From positions 1 through 64,000 of the forward strand of contig JAHBNG010000069.1 in the NCBI GenBank assembly GCA_019217005.1: 64,000 nucleotides of DNA, read 5' to 3'. The notes under the pieces were generated by a model. The model ran no database searches, was not told the DNA's origin, and saw only the letters and a list, made by a program, of their open reading frames with translations. The stretch comes from Chloroflexi bacterium TSY. Its GTDB lineage: Bacteria; Chloroflexota; Anaerolineae; Caldilineales; Caldilineaceae. The translations under genes were made by a program, and so were the position numbers. Position 1 is the stretch's first letter. Each line of letters starts with the position of its first letter. This document shows positions 38,474 to 46,596 of this stretch, piece by piece.

Positions 38474-39970
38474 ACTTTACTTTCTGGTAAAAGAAAAGAG
38501 ATGAGGTGAGAAATGTGACAAAAAGCGGTTAGCAGTTCATCCTAAAGGTAGAGAACCCAAAAAGGAGGAAGGAATGCTAACCGCGCCAGAAATAACTATA
38601 GCAGTACTGATGAATGTATTGCAAGTAACGCCGATGGGAACAAACGTAAATGTAATGCGTCTGATGTGGGCAATGCTGAATGGGTCGTTTCTGAAAAGTC
38701 GAGGAGCAATCCATAGCGCATTGAAAGAAAGCGGGTTTGAAGATGAGGAGCTCCGGCGAAGCTGGTGGAGCTTTCGATATGGATCATGGGATATCACAAG
38801 TCTGCTGGGGTCGTGGCAAGAAGAAGTGGAAAGGGGAATGGGAGGCAAAAAAGTTAGAAGGGTACCGAGTGAAAAGCATAGATATCACAGGGTTCTGGCG
38901 ACCGAAGCTGCAAGGGAAAGTGAACCGACTCTATAACTCAACGGCTCGTCGGGCATTGCCCGCGCTCATCTTTGGAGTGATGATAAGCTCGGGGGAGATA
39001 GGCGGGAAGCGAGTGCCACTGCTCAAGGCAATCATGAGATGCACGGTTGGAACAAAGGAAAGTGAGTTTCGGAAAAAGCTGCTGACAGAGACGAAGAAAT
39101 CACTGGAGTCAGACGAAGTGGCGGTGGTCGATGCCGGTTTACAATCAGAGAAATGCTAGAAAGCGGCATAGACCGATTTGTCCTGCGGGAAGCCATTAAC
39201 TGCACAGTGCGCCGCAATGAGTTCCCCAAACGCAAAGAAAAGGCAGACCACCTGAATATGGTGATATTGTGCGACCGCTCTCGCAGCTATAAGGGAAAGC
39301 GACTCGAGGCTACAACTCCGGACTCGTCTGGTCGCTTTCTCTATAGTGGTCGCCTGATTTGCTATCAAGCATGGCACAATCTCGTCCCCAGAACAACCAA
39401 GGTGGATACAGCCAACCGTACCTACTCGATTTACGTCATTCAGGATCCGGCCTACAACACACCTTTGGTTTTGGCGACCGTTATGACTTTGCAGCCTGAA
39501 ACCATTTATCTTGTCTACCTGGAACGCTGGCCTGTTGAACATCCCCCCTTGGCTTCCAAGCAGATGATTGGCTTACATCGTCAATTTGTTCATGCCGATG
39601 AGGCTTGTTTCCGCTTACCTGAACTGGGGCTGCTGGCTGGCAATCTTCTTTCCCATTTAGCCGCTTCTCTTCCTCCCATACCGACTGGCTACTGGGATCG
39701 AGAGCCTCAATCCACTCCCGGCAGGCTGCGCCGTGTTCTCTCGAGTGCTCTTTTTCCAACTCCTGACCAACTCGACCCTGACTTTCGGAAAAAGGTCTCG
39801 GTTTCACACCATTTCCCTAAAGGCGTTCTCGCTCATCGCCGCCTCAATGCCGCTGCTTAAACTAGCCGAGCACTATTTTTACATTTTATCCCGTTTTTTC
39901 AGGGTGGATTCTTTTTTCCGCCCCTTTCGGTTTGCCCTTTGTCACTCAAGCCTTTACCAGAAAGTAAAGT
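38474..39970 (+). mobile_element. Insertion sequence copy 2
   Basis: This 1497-bp element has the same ends as the copy at 2039 (ACTTTACTTTCTGGTAAA) and flanking TCAT (4-5 bp TSD). The duplicated target includes the ATG of the COG0523 gene. It lacks the nested MITE and so provides the empty-site reference. Confidence 0.9.
38574..39860 (+). pseudogene. DDE transposase, frameshifted (IS copy 2)
   Basis: It is nearly identical to 2297-3584. It shares the frame change near 38837 with copy 1, plus the later lesion around CTCTCGCAGCTAT (about 39280). It has two private deletions: one G at about 39137 and one A at about 39239. It retains the base missing from copy 1 at 3245. The last 235 residues form one open frame. 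Confidence 0.8.
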
Positions 39971-40022
39971 TCATATAGATGTTCAGATAATGTTTTTCCA
40001 CGCAAAACAGTAGCTTTGTCAG

Positions 40023-40070
40023 CATTGCAGCCGGTCAGCTCGTCAGCTCTCTGGCTGACCGGCTGCAATG
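40023..40070. repeat. Perfect 17-bp stem hairpin
   Basis: CATTGCAGCCGGTCAGC pairs with GCTGACCGGCTGCAATG over a 14-base loop. It lies between IS copy 2 and the dehydrogenase terminator. Its function is unknown; it resembles an extragenic palindrome. Confidence 0.6.
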
Positions 40071-40084
40071 CCATCGACGACAGG

Positions 40085-40123
40085 AAAATCTTCTCCTGAA
40101 AGGCTATAGAATCAGGAGAAGAT
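40085..40123 (-). terminator. Rho-independent terminator after the 2-hydroxyacid dehydrogenase
   Basis: On the minus strand ATCTTCTCCTGA and TCAGGAGAAGAT form a 12-bp stem followed at once by TTTT. It starts 17 bases after the stop codon at 40140. Confidence 0.65.
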
Positions 40124-40139
40124 CAAAAATTCACAAATC

Positions 40140-41150
40140 CTACTGTTTCTGCTGAAACGCGCCAAATCGGTAATTATCCTGCTCCATGACCTGTGGGTTG
40201 ACGATATTGGTCGGCACTTCGCCGCGCAATTCTTGGGCAGCATGTTCCGCCGCGCCGCGGGCTAATTCCTCGATCGCAGTTTCGGAATAGAAAGCAGCGT
40301 GTGGCGTCACAATCGCGTTGTCAAGTGCCAGTAGTGGATGGTCAGGAGCAGCCGGTTCCTGACTTAAAACATCCAGACCCGCACCAGCAATCCATCCTTC
40401 GGTCAGCGCTTTGTATAGGGCCTCTTCGTCGATAAGCGGCCCGCGAGAGGTGTTGAAAAGATAAGCCGTTGGCTTCATTAACCGGAGCGCTCGTTCATCA
40501 ATTAGATGCCGTGTCTCGTCCGTCAGCGGTGCATGAATTGAGACATAATCCGACTCTCGCAAGAGAAAATCGAGATCATTGGTTGCCGTTCCGGCATCAC
40601 CCAACGCATCAGCCGTCAAACGGGGTGTGTAGGCAATAATCTTTAAACCGAACCCACGCGCCTTGGGCACAATCGTCTGGGCAATGTTGCCATACCCGAT
40701 GAGCCCCAATGTCTGTCCACGGAGTCGCGGTACAGGACTGACTCGTTTCAAATCCCAAATGCCAGTCTGGGTCGCCTGTGCGTGTCGGACGATGCCTCGG
40801 GCACAGGACAGCAACAATGCCATGACATGATCAGAGACTTCTTCCAGACAAAACGTTGGTACATTGGTGACCAACATGCCCAACTTAGTTGCATGATCAA
40901 CAGCAATGTTGTCGAGGCCGATGCCATAACGGTTGACGGCGACACAGCGTTCAGCTACGTCCAATACGGCGGGCGTGACAGGTTTCCAGCAGGTAAGAAT
41001 GGCATCAACAGGTGGTGCCAATTCGATCAACTCGGCTTCTTCGCCCGTTTTGGACACAACTAACTCTGCGCCAACTGCGCCCAGGATTGACTCTTCGATT
41101 TCGAGGGAAGGCCAAGCGTAGTCTGTGATTAGTACTTTGTAGTTCATCAT
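40140..41150 (-). CDS. D-isomer-specific 2-hydroxyacid dehydrogenase (CtBP-like)
   Basis: The protein has 336 residues. VNRYGIGLDNIAVDHAT near 90 contributes to the substrate pocket. GLIGYGNIAQTIVPKARGFG near 150 is the NAD-binding Rossmann loop. LFNTSRGPLIDEEAL near 230 and TPHAAFYSE near 285 hold the catalytic Arg and His regions. SHDHVMALLL-like sequence and length fit the CtBP/phosphoglycerate dehydrogenase-like branch. It interconverts a 2-keto acid and a D-2-hydroxy acid with NAD(H). Thirteen bases separate it from the Ldh-type dehydrogenase upstream, so the two are an operon handling related hydroxy acids. Confidence 0.9.
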   Translation of the reverse strand: MMNYKVLITDYAWPSLEIEESILGAVGAELVVSKTGEEAELIELAPPVDAILTCWKPVTPAVLDVAERCVAVNRYGIGLDNIAVDHATKLGMLVTNVPTFCLEEVSDHVMALLLSCARGIVRHAQATQTGIWDLKRVSPVPRLRGQTLGLIGYGNIAQTIVPKARGFGLKIIAYTPRLTADALGDAGTATNDLDFLLRESDYVSIHAPLTDETRHLIDERALRLMKPTAYLFNTSRGPLIDEEALYKALTEGWIAGAGLDVLSQEPAAPDHPLLALDNAIVTPHAAFYSETAIEELARGAAEHAAQELRGEVPTNIVNPQVMEQDNYRFGAFQQKQ

Positions 41151-41163
41151 CTATCCTATTGAT

Positions 41164-42210
41164 TCAGTTTTCACGATAATTCGACAGTCCAACCTTCTCT
41201 GCTGTCTCTACAATTTGTTCCCAGGTCGTTTCACCTAGTTCAATTCCCTCTTTCTCCCGCTGTGCCACATTTCGAAATTCACGTTCGCCCGGCATCAAAA
41301 TCTCATCCACACCTTCGGCCAGAGCAGCCGACTTCATGTATTCGGAGACGCCCTGTATCAGTTGTTTGAAATCCCCCAAAGGCGTAAACGCCGTTGGATT
41401 GATCACTATGAGACTGAGTCCATTTCCGACCCGTTCTGGAGCATCCAGCACCTGACCCGCAAGCGTGCCGCCCAAGATCTCCACGAGCAGACTCAGTGCA
41501 TACCCCTTGTATCCAACTGCACCGCCGAAAGGCAGTATGGCCCCTTTGGGCGGACCATAAAACTTCGCCGGTTCTCGTGTTGGCCGTCCCTCTGCATCGA
41601 CAATGGCCTCATATGGCAATTCTCGATCCTGGTGCAGCGAGACACGGATACGCCCCTCCGCAACCACACTTGTCGCAAAATCGGCCAGAACTGGCTCTTC
41701 TTCTGTTGGCACACCGTATGAAATCGGATTTGTCGATAATCGCCCTTCACGTGCGCCAAAAGGTGCCACATGATGACCATATGCAGGCCAAGTCGCCGAT
41801 GCAATGCAGATCATCTCCTGTTCGGCCGCTCGTTGGGGATATGCACCGAGACGGCCCACATGATTGCATTCCTGTGCAATGATGCAACTCACGTTGTGGA
41901 TCCGCGCCTTTTCAACCGCCAGATCCAGGGCACGAAAGGCGACGACCTGCCCAAAGTTGTTGCCTCCTTCTACAATCGCCGTTGTTGGGGTCTCTTTGGT
42001 CACCCGTGTGGGGGCACCAGGGACAATATGACCCCCTTCAATGTCTCCAACATATTGGGGAATACGAATGACGCCATGAGAATCCATACCCAATAGATTG
42101 GCATACACGAGTTCTTTGGCAACGAGAGCCGCTTCATTTTGTGGCACTTCAGCGGCTACAAAGATTTTGGTTGCAAGATTTTCTAAGTAGTCTGGGGTAA
42201 ATTTGGGCAT
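41164..42210 (-). CDS. Ldh family (malate/L-lactate/ureidoglycolate type) oxidoreductase
   Basis: The protein has 348 residues of the LDH2/MDH2 fold, distinct from Rossmann dehydrogenases. LLGMDSHGVIRIPQY places the catalytic His45 and Arg49. NNFGQVVAFRALDLA near 98 and VGRLGAYPQRA near 125 form the NAD(P) site, and GGAVGYKGYALSLLVEILGG near 225 is the family signature. It oxidises an L-2-hydroxy acid such as malate, lactate or sulfolactate. With the D-specific enzyme downstream it could invert the configuration of a hydroxy acid through a shared keto acid; that is inference. Confidence 0.9.
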   Translation of the reverse strand: MPKFTPDYLENLATKIFVAAEVPQNEAALVAKELVYANLLGMDSHGVIRIPQYVGDIEGGHIVPGAPTRVTKETPTTAIVEGGNNFGQVVAFRALDLAVEKARIHNVSCIIAQECNHVGRLGAYPQRAAEQEMICIASATWPAYGHHVAPFGAREGRLSTNPISYGVPTEEEPVLADFATSVVAEGRIRVSLHQDRELPYEAIVDAEGRPTREPAKFYGPPKGAILPFGGAVGYKGYALSLLVEILGGTLAGQVLDAPERVGNGLSLIVINPTAFTPLGDFKQLIQGVSEYMKSAALAEGVDEILMPGEREFRNVAQREKEGIELGETTWEQIVETAEKVGLSNYREN

Positions 42211-42299
42211 TTGAGTAGCTCCAGTTGATCGATGCTGAGCACAGCCATAAATTTAAATGAATTTGAATGTATGGGTGAGCGTCACTTTTCTTGCATGGT

Positions 42300-43010
42300 C
42301 TAATCTAAGTCCAGAGGTTCACGAAGTGGCGCATAATCTTCCGTCCATGACTTTTTACCAGAGAATTTTAACCCAAGTCTCGTGATAAAGAAAGGCAAGA
42401 ACTGACCCGCCTGATTTGCGTAGAGCGTCCATGCATCGAGTGCCGCTGGACGTTTTGTGATGAACCGACAAGTTAAAGGAGCCACCATCCGTAACGGAAC
42501 CTTGCCCAAGATAGACTCTCTCACGCTTGAACGGATTCCATCTGCACCTACGACCAGTGCGAATCGATCCTGGGTGCCGTCCGATAAGGTTACCTCTACT
42601 CCGTCTGGATTGGCGTCGATGTGGGTGATGGTTGTTCCGAGAGCAACGTCAATTTCCCGTGTGCTCTCAAGCAGTATTTCCTGTAACACATTGCGATGAA
42701 TGCCTAAACAATATCGATCTGAACCCCAAACTTCTTCGAGATCAAGGACAAGAACCGAACGACCCTGATCTGTTGCAAGAAGGCGCCGATGAATCGTTGC
42801 ACTCCGGCTGCGTGCGACGTCAGCAAGTCCTAATTGTTCTAAGGCAGCAACGCCATTTGCTGGTGTATAAAGTCCCGACCTGGCCCAAGGCTGGGTCGGC
42901 TGTACCTCTACAAGGCGTGGTGACCAGCCTCGTTGCTGTAATGCCCGTGCGATCGCTAGTCCCGCAATTCCCCCTCCGACAATCAAAATTTTTTCAGTGC
43001 GTTTCATCAT
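42300..43010 (-). pseudogene. FAD-dependent monooxygenase, C-terminally truncated
   Basis: About 236 residues remain from the start MMKRTEKILIVGGGIAGLA, whose GxGxxG is the FAD dinucleotide fold. FALVVGADGIRSSVRE is the DG motif shared by UbiH/salicylate hydroxylase-type enzymes. The family is normally 370-400 residues with a GDAAH motif that closes the FAD site. That motif is missing, and the last 40 residues (KFSGKKSWTEDYAPLREPL) do not follow the usual order, suggesting a deletion that fused distant parts. It is divergently arranged with the cyclase gene; the starts are 65 bases apart. Confidence 0.72.
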
Positions 43011-43075
43011 ACTTAAAATAAGGTGTGGTGATATTAAAATACTGTAGAAAGAACGATTCACTCCAAGAGGACAAG

Positions 43076-43741
43076 ATGACGATAAAATCTAACAAACTCA
43101 TTGATCTAAGCCACACCATTGAAGAAGGCATGATTACCTATAAAGGCTTACCTGCCCCCATTGTCTGTGATTTTCTGAGCCGAGAAGCATCCCGCAAAAT
43201 CTATGCCTCAGGCACTGAATTCCACATCGGAAAGATAGAGATGGTGGCCAACACGGGCACCTATGTTGATGCACCGTTCCATCGCTTTGCCGATGGTCTA
43301 GATCTGTCTGAATTACCGTTAGAGTCGCTGGTCAATTTAGACGCTGTCGTCGTACGAGTTGCTCAAGGAGAGACTGAGATAGATGTCGAATATTTTCAAG
43401 ATATCCATCTGACGGGCAAGGCTGTTTTGGTACATACCGGCTGGTCTCGTCACTGGCGCACCGACCAATATTTCGAGGGACATCCTTACCTTACTGAAGC
43501 CGCGGCCATCTTTCTCCGTGACAAAGGAGCATCGCTTGTGGGCATCGATTCGCTCAATATCGATGGCATCGGCGATGGTCATCGTCCCGTTCACACAACG
43601 TTGCTTGAAGCGAATCCTCCCATTGCCGAACACTTGACCAATCTAGATCAAGTTCCAAATGAAGGCTTTAGGTTTCATGCCGCGCCAGTAAAGGTGAAAA
43701 ATATGGGCACATTTCCTGTGCGCGCCTTTGCCGTTGTTTAG
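43076..43741 (+). CDS. Cyclase family protein (kynurenine formamidase-like)
   Basis: The protein has 221 residues. The ATG at 43076 is chosen because AAGAGG precedes it by 6 bases and the sequence then begins in register with the family (NKLIDLSHTIEEGM). The usual metal motif is HxGTHxDxPxH. Here it reads NTGTYVDAPFH at residues 59-69, so the first two His are Asn and Tyr while Asp65 and His69 remain; some cyclase subfamilies show the same GTY form. FLRDKGASLVGIDSLNIDG near 155 and HTTLLEANPPIAEHL near 190 are further family blocks. It probably hydrolyses an amide or lactone, metal use uncertain. Confidence 0.85.
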   Translation: MTIKSNKLIDLSHTIEEGMITYKGLPAPIVCDFLSREASRKIYASGTEFHIGKIEMVANTGTYVDAPFHRFADGLDLSELPLESLVNLDAVVVRVAQGETEIDVEYFQDIHLTGKAVLVHTGWSRHWRTDQYFEGHPYLTEAAAIFLRDKGASLVGIDSLNIDGIGDGHRPVHTTLLEANPPIAEHLTNLDQVPNEGFRFHAAPVKVKNMGTFPVRAFAVV

Positions 43742-43775
43742 GAATGAAAATTCAATAAGATCCTTCCTTTACCTA

Positions 43776-43804
43776 TTGACAAAATGTGGAACATCTGCTA
43801 GAAT
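43776..43804 (+). promoter_or_regulatory. Strong sigma-70 promoter of arsR-type gene
   Basis: TTGACA at 43776-43781 and TAGAAT at 43799-43804 are separated by 17 bases, near consensus. A start about 7 bases after the -10 falls at 43811-43814, directly at the ATG (43815). The transcript should therefore be leaderless. Confidence 0.75.
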
Positions 43805-43829
43805 AGTGAACCATATGGTTCACTATTCT
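43800..43829. promoter_or_regulatory. 30-bp perfect palindromic operator over -10 and start codon
   Basis: The half site AGAATAGTGAACCAT is followed by its exact inverse, with no mismatch over 30 bases. The centre is CATATG, so the ATG start codon lies in the right arm and the -10 TAGAAT in the left arm. Binding of the dimeric ArsR product would block both promoter and transcript start: autorepression. Confidence 0.82.
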
Positions 43830-44180
43830 TCTCAACCACTTGATCATACGTTTGGTGCCTTGGCGGATCCGACACGACGAGCAATATTGGCTCGCCTGAT
43901 GCATAGCGAAGCTTCGGTTAAGGAGCTGGCTCAGCCCTTTGACATGACGCTGACAGCAATCGGCAAACATGTACGAGTGCTCGAACGGGCAGGGCTATTG
44001 ACTCATGAGAAGCGGGGCCGTACACGCATTTGCCGGCTGGAACCCGCACCACTCAAGGATGCAATGGATTGGCTCTCAACCTATGCTCGCTTTTGGGATG
44101 ATCAATTCAGCGCCTTGGCCGATTATCTCAATGAAACCGATTCCGAACAAAATCCACCTCTATCTCCGCACATTGAATGA
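43815..44180 (+). CDS. ArsR-family winged-helix transcriptional regulator
   Basis: The protein has 121 residues. The ATG at 43815 is chosen because it lies at the predicted transcription start and the family motif HTFGALADPTRRAILARL begins ten codons later; the longer upstream frame has no promoter room. VKELAQPFDMTLTAIGKHVRVLERAGLL is the winged helix, with LTAIGKHVRVL as recognition helix. There are no Cys-based metal sites. This matches the non-metal ArsR branch usually paired with SRPBCC or GFA-type genes. It is followed by a GFA-like fragment overlapping its 3' end. Confidence 0.9.
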   Translation: MVHYSSQPLDHTFGALADPTRRAILARLMHSEASVKELAQPFDMTLTAIGKHVRVLERAGLLTHEKRGRTRICRLEPAPLKDAMDWLSTYARFWDDQFSALADYLNETDSEQNPPLSPHIE

Positions 44181-44286
44181 ACCCGAAGAATTAGTGCCAC
44201 AATTTCACGTCTTCCAGGCAGAGCGCTTTGTCCGGTTTGCCGTTGCTGATGATCTGCCCCACCGTCAAGGTACATCAAGCGGCTGA
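44131..44286 (+). pseudogene. GFA/CENP-V-like C-terminal remnant
   Basis: This 51-residue frame overlaps the ArsR 3' end in another phase. LRTLNEPEELVPQFHVFQAERF and FAVADDLPHRQGTSS resemble the last third of glutathione-dependent formaldehyde-activating family proteins. The Cys-rich zinc site of that family is absent, so this is a remnant or an unrecognised short protein. Confidence 0.4.
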
Positions 44287-44319
44287 ATATCGTAGCGAGC
44301 ACTGTCCTCCCAGTGCAAT

Positions 44320-44700
44320 TTATGCATCTCCAGTCGGTTCGATCCCCGCTGTTTCAATCATCAGAACAATGGTTTTTTCTGGCGCCCTTGTTTTATGAAC
44401 AACTCCCTTCGGTACAACGTACCCTTGTTGCGGATGTAGTTCAACAGAGTCAGATTCTTCAAAATCAATGAGTAGTTTTCCGTCGAGTGTAAAAAAGAAT
44501 TCATCTTCCTTATCATGCTTGTGCCAATGGTACTCTCCCTGTAGTATGCCAAGACGGACAACAGAGCTATTTACTTGACACAGCGTCTGATTATACCATT
44601 TGTCGGTACACTTCTGAACCAACGAAGGAACGTCAATCTTCTCCAACGAATCGTGAAGAATGTTCATGTGATTCACATACGGATACTCTCTATTGCTCAT
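44320..44700 (-). CDS. Single-domain cupin protein
   Basis: The protein has 126 residues. GEYHWHKHDKEDEFFFTLDG is cupin motif 1 with two His and a Glu for metal binding. PQQGYVVPKGVVHKTRAPE is motif 2 with the third His. It is a small metal-binding beta-barrel; such proteins act as isomerases, dioxygenases or sensors. It is convergent with the arsR unit. The coding sequence ends 34 bases from the GFA remnant. Substrate unknown. Confidence 0.85.
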   Translation of the reverse strand: MSNREYPYVNHMNILHDSLEKIDVPSLVQKCTDKWYNQTLCQVNSSVVRLGILQGEYHWHKHDKEDEFFFTLDGKLLIDFEESDSVELHPQQGYVVPKGVVHKTRAPEKTIVLMIETAGIEPTGDA

Positions 44701-44822
44701 GCATAGCCTCCTGTTGGTCGCGCGACTGACTCTTGTATTTGTTGACAGGACGCGCTTGTTTCGTTAAATTGGTGAACCATTGCATAAAATGATAACAGCT
44801 TGTGTAATCAAAGGAACCCATC

Positions 44823-46493
44823 GTGCAGTCGACATCATGGCCACTAGTATTCAATCAAAATCAACTCAAATCCGGTGGGCTCTTTCTTTTTTGGGCGTTT
44901 GTCTTTGGACTCTCTTACACGCAATGGCCGCTTTATTCTGAGAATCAGAATACCAAGTTTCTCATTGGTCTAGCAAGCGCTGGATTTGGTTATCTGAATA
45001 AAGATTGGTTGGCCAATACCATCGACCCACTGCCGGTCTTTAGCACGCTCGTTTATTTGACCTATCGTTTTATTCACCCATACGCATATTATCTCTACCA
45101 TGCGCTGCTCCTCGGCCTCTATCTTTATAGTTTGGGCGGGATTGCCCACAAAGTGTTCAAGCTCAACAAGACCAATATTGGGCGTCCCCTTTTTTTTGTA
45201 CTAATGATTGCTATCCACGCTGGTCAATTGCCGCCTTTTTCGCAACCGGTTCTCGAGACGAGCCTCAGCTGGTTGATTCAATCGGGGGTGGCAAATCAAT
45301 ATCTGTTTAACCCAGTTTTACAACCAAGTACATTTGGTGTCCTTCTCATCTTTTCAATCTATCTTTATCTGATCGAAAAACCTTATTGGGCTGTCACATC
45401 TGCTGCACTCGCCGCTGTTTTTCACTCAACCTATTTACCGAGCGCTGCTATACTGGTCATGTCATATGCGCTGGTCAACCTTTGGGAGGAGCGTAACCTT
45501 CGCAAGGCTATTCAGATCGGTCTTTTGGCATTACTGATTGTCTTACCTATCTTATCATACAATTATCTATTGTTGGGACCGACAACGTCTGAAAACTGGC
45601 AGCGTGCACAAGAGATTATCGTACATTTTCGCATTCCACATCATTCGATCCCGGAAATTTGGTTTAACGACACGGTCTATGTGAAGATCGCAATCGTTGC
45701 AATTGCAACACTTCTGGTCATTCGGACCCGATTGTTTCCCGTCATGGTCCTATCACTTAGTGCAGCGATTGGGCTGACCTACTTGCAGACACAGATCAAC
45801 TATGACACGCTGGCTTTTATTGCACCGTGGCGTATTTCGGTCTTTCTCGTTCCTCTTGCTACATCAATGATTGTGGCTTTTTTACTGACGCTTTTGTTAA
45901 ATAACTTGATCGCTTCTCCAGCGCCATTAAATCTTGTCTCAAGTAGTTTGAATGACTCAGAAAGGAATTCCTCATTTTTTGAACAAGATGTACCTGATCT
46001 TGGCTGGATTCAGATAATTTTATTCGGAGTTGCGATGATCGCTCTCGTTGCGCTTGTTGGGAAAGGTGCCATGTCGATTCGAGACAGTGTCCAATCGCGT
46101 GAGACGGCGGCGGAAGCCCTCTTGTGGCGCTTTGCCGGCGATATCAAGCAGCCTGACCATATTTATCTTGTCCCAACACATATGGCCGAATTTCGTCTTG
46201 CAACCGGTGTTCCTGTGGTGGTAACCTTTAAATCACATCCCTACAAAGATGTTGAGGTGATCGAATGGCAAGAGCGAGTCAACGCCGTGAATGACTTTTA
46301 TGCCAATATTTCCTGCGATGGCATTGAAGCACTTGCCGCACGTTACGGCATTACCCATGTGGTGTTTGTGCATGAACAATTTTTCGATGGTTGTGCGAGT
46401 ATCCGGAACATTCATCTAGATGATCACTATGGTGTTTTTCAGATAGAGATGGGGAAGAACGCATCTGTAGATGAAGTAGTGCGTGATTTTTAG
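44823..46493 (+). CDS. Polytopic membrane protein, DUF6798-like
   Basis: The protein has 556 residues, starting at GTG 44823 behind AAAGGA. About ten hydrophobic segments alternate with short loops. DWLANTIDPLPVFSTLVYL near 60 and a late globular part (VPTHMAEFRLATGVPVVVTFKSHPY, about 450) resemble DUF6798 proteins of unknown activity. The layout recalls membrane glycosyltransferases with a C-terminal soluble domain, but no GT signature is certain. A 45-residue soluble insert at about 365-395 separates the membrane blocks. It is upstream of a flippase-like gene, so an envelope glycan role is plausible. Confidence 0.7.
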   Translation: MQSTSWPLVFNQNQLKSGGLFLFWAFVFGLSYTQWPLYSENQNTKFLIGLASAGFGYLNKDWLANTIDPLPVFSTLVYLTYRFIHPYAYYLYHALLLGLYLYSLGGIAHKVFKLNKTNIGRPLFFVLMIAIHAGQLPPFSQPVLETSLSWLIQSGVANQYLFNPVLQPSTFGVLLIFSIYLYLIEKPYWAVTSAALAAVFHSTYLPSAAILVMSYALVNLWEERNLRKAIQIGLLALLIVLPILSYNYLLLGPTTSENWQRAQEIIVHFRIPHHSIPEIWFNDTVYVKIAIVAIATLLVIRTRLFPVMVLSLSAAIGLTYLQTQINYDTLAFIAPWRISVFLVPLATSMIVAFLLTLLLNNLIASPAPLNLVSSSLNDSERNSSFFEQDVPDLGWIQIILFGVAMIALVALVGKGAMSIRDSVQSRETAAEALLWRFAGDIKQPDHIYLVPTHMAEFRLATGVPVVVTFKSHPYKDVEVIEWQERVNAVNDFYANISCDGIEALAARYGITHVVFVHEQFFDGCASIRNIHLDDHYGVFQIEMGKNASVDEVVRDF

Positions 46494-46495
46494 AT

Positions 46496-46571
46496 AGTGT
46501 GTCACACAGTGTCTAAATGGAGCAGGCTTTCTGACTGAGAGGTTTCCATTTACACACTTTGTGGTACACAC
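46496..46571. repeat. ~75-bp inverted-repeat element (GTGTGT family)
   Basis: AGTGTGTCACACAGTGTC and CACTTTGTGGTACACAC are the arms. It begins 2 bases after the stop codon at 46493 and could attenuate readthrough into 46597. Confidence 0.75.
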
Positions 46572-46596
46572 CCGATTTTAAGTTGAGGAGCAGACT

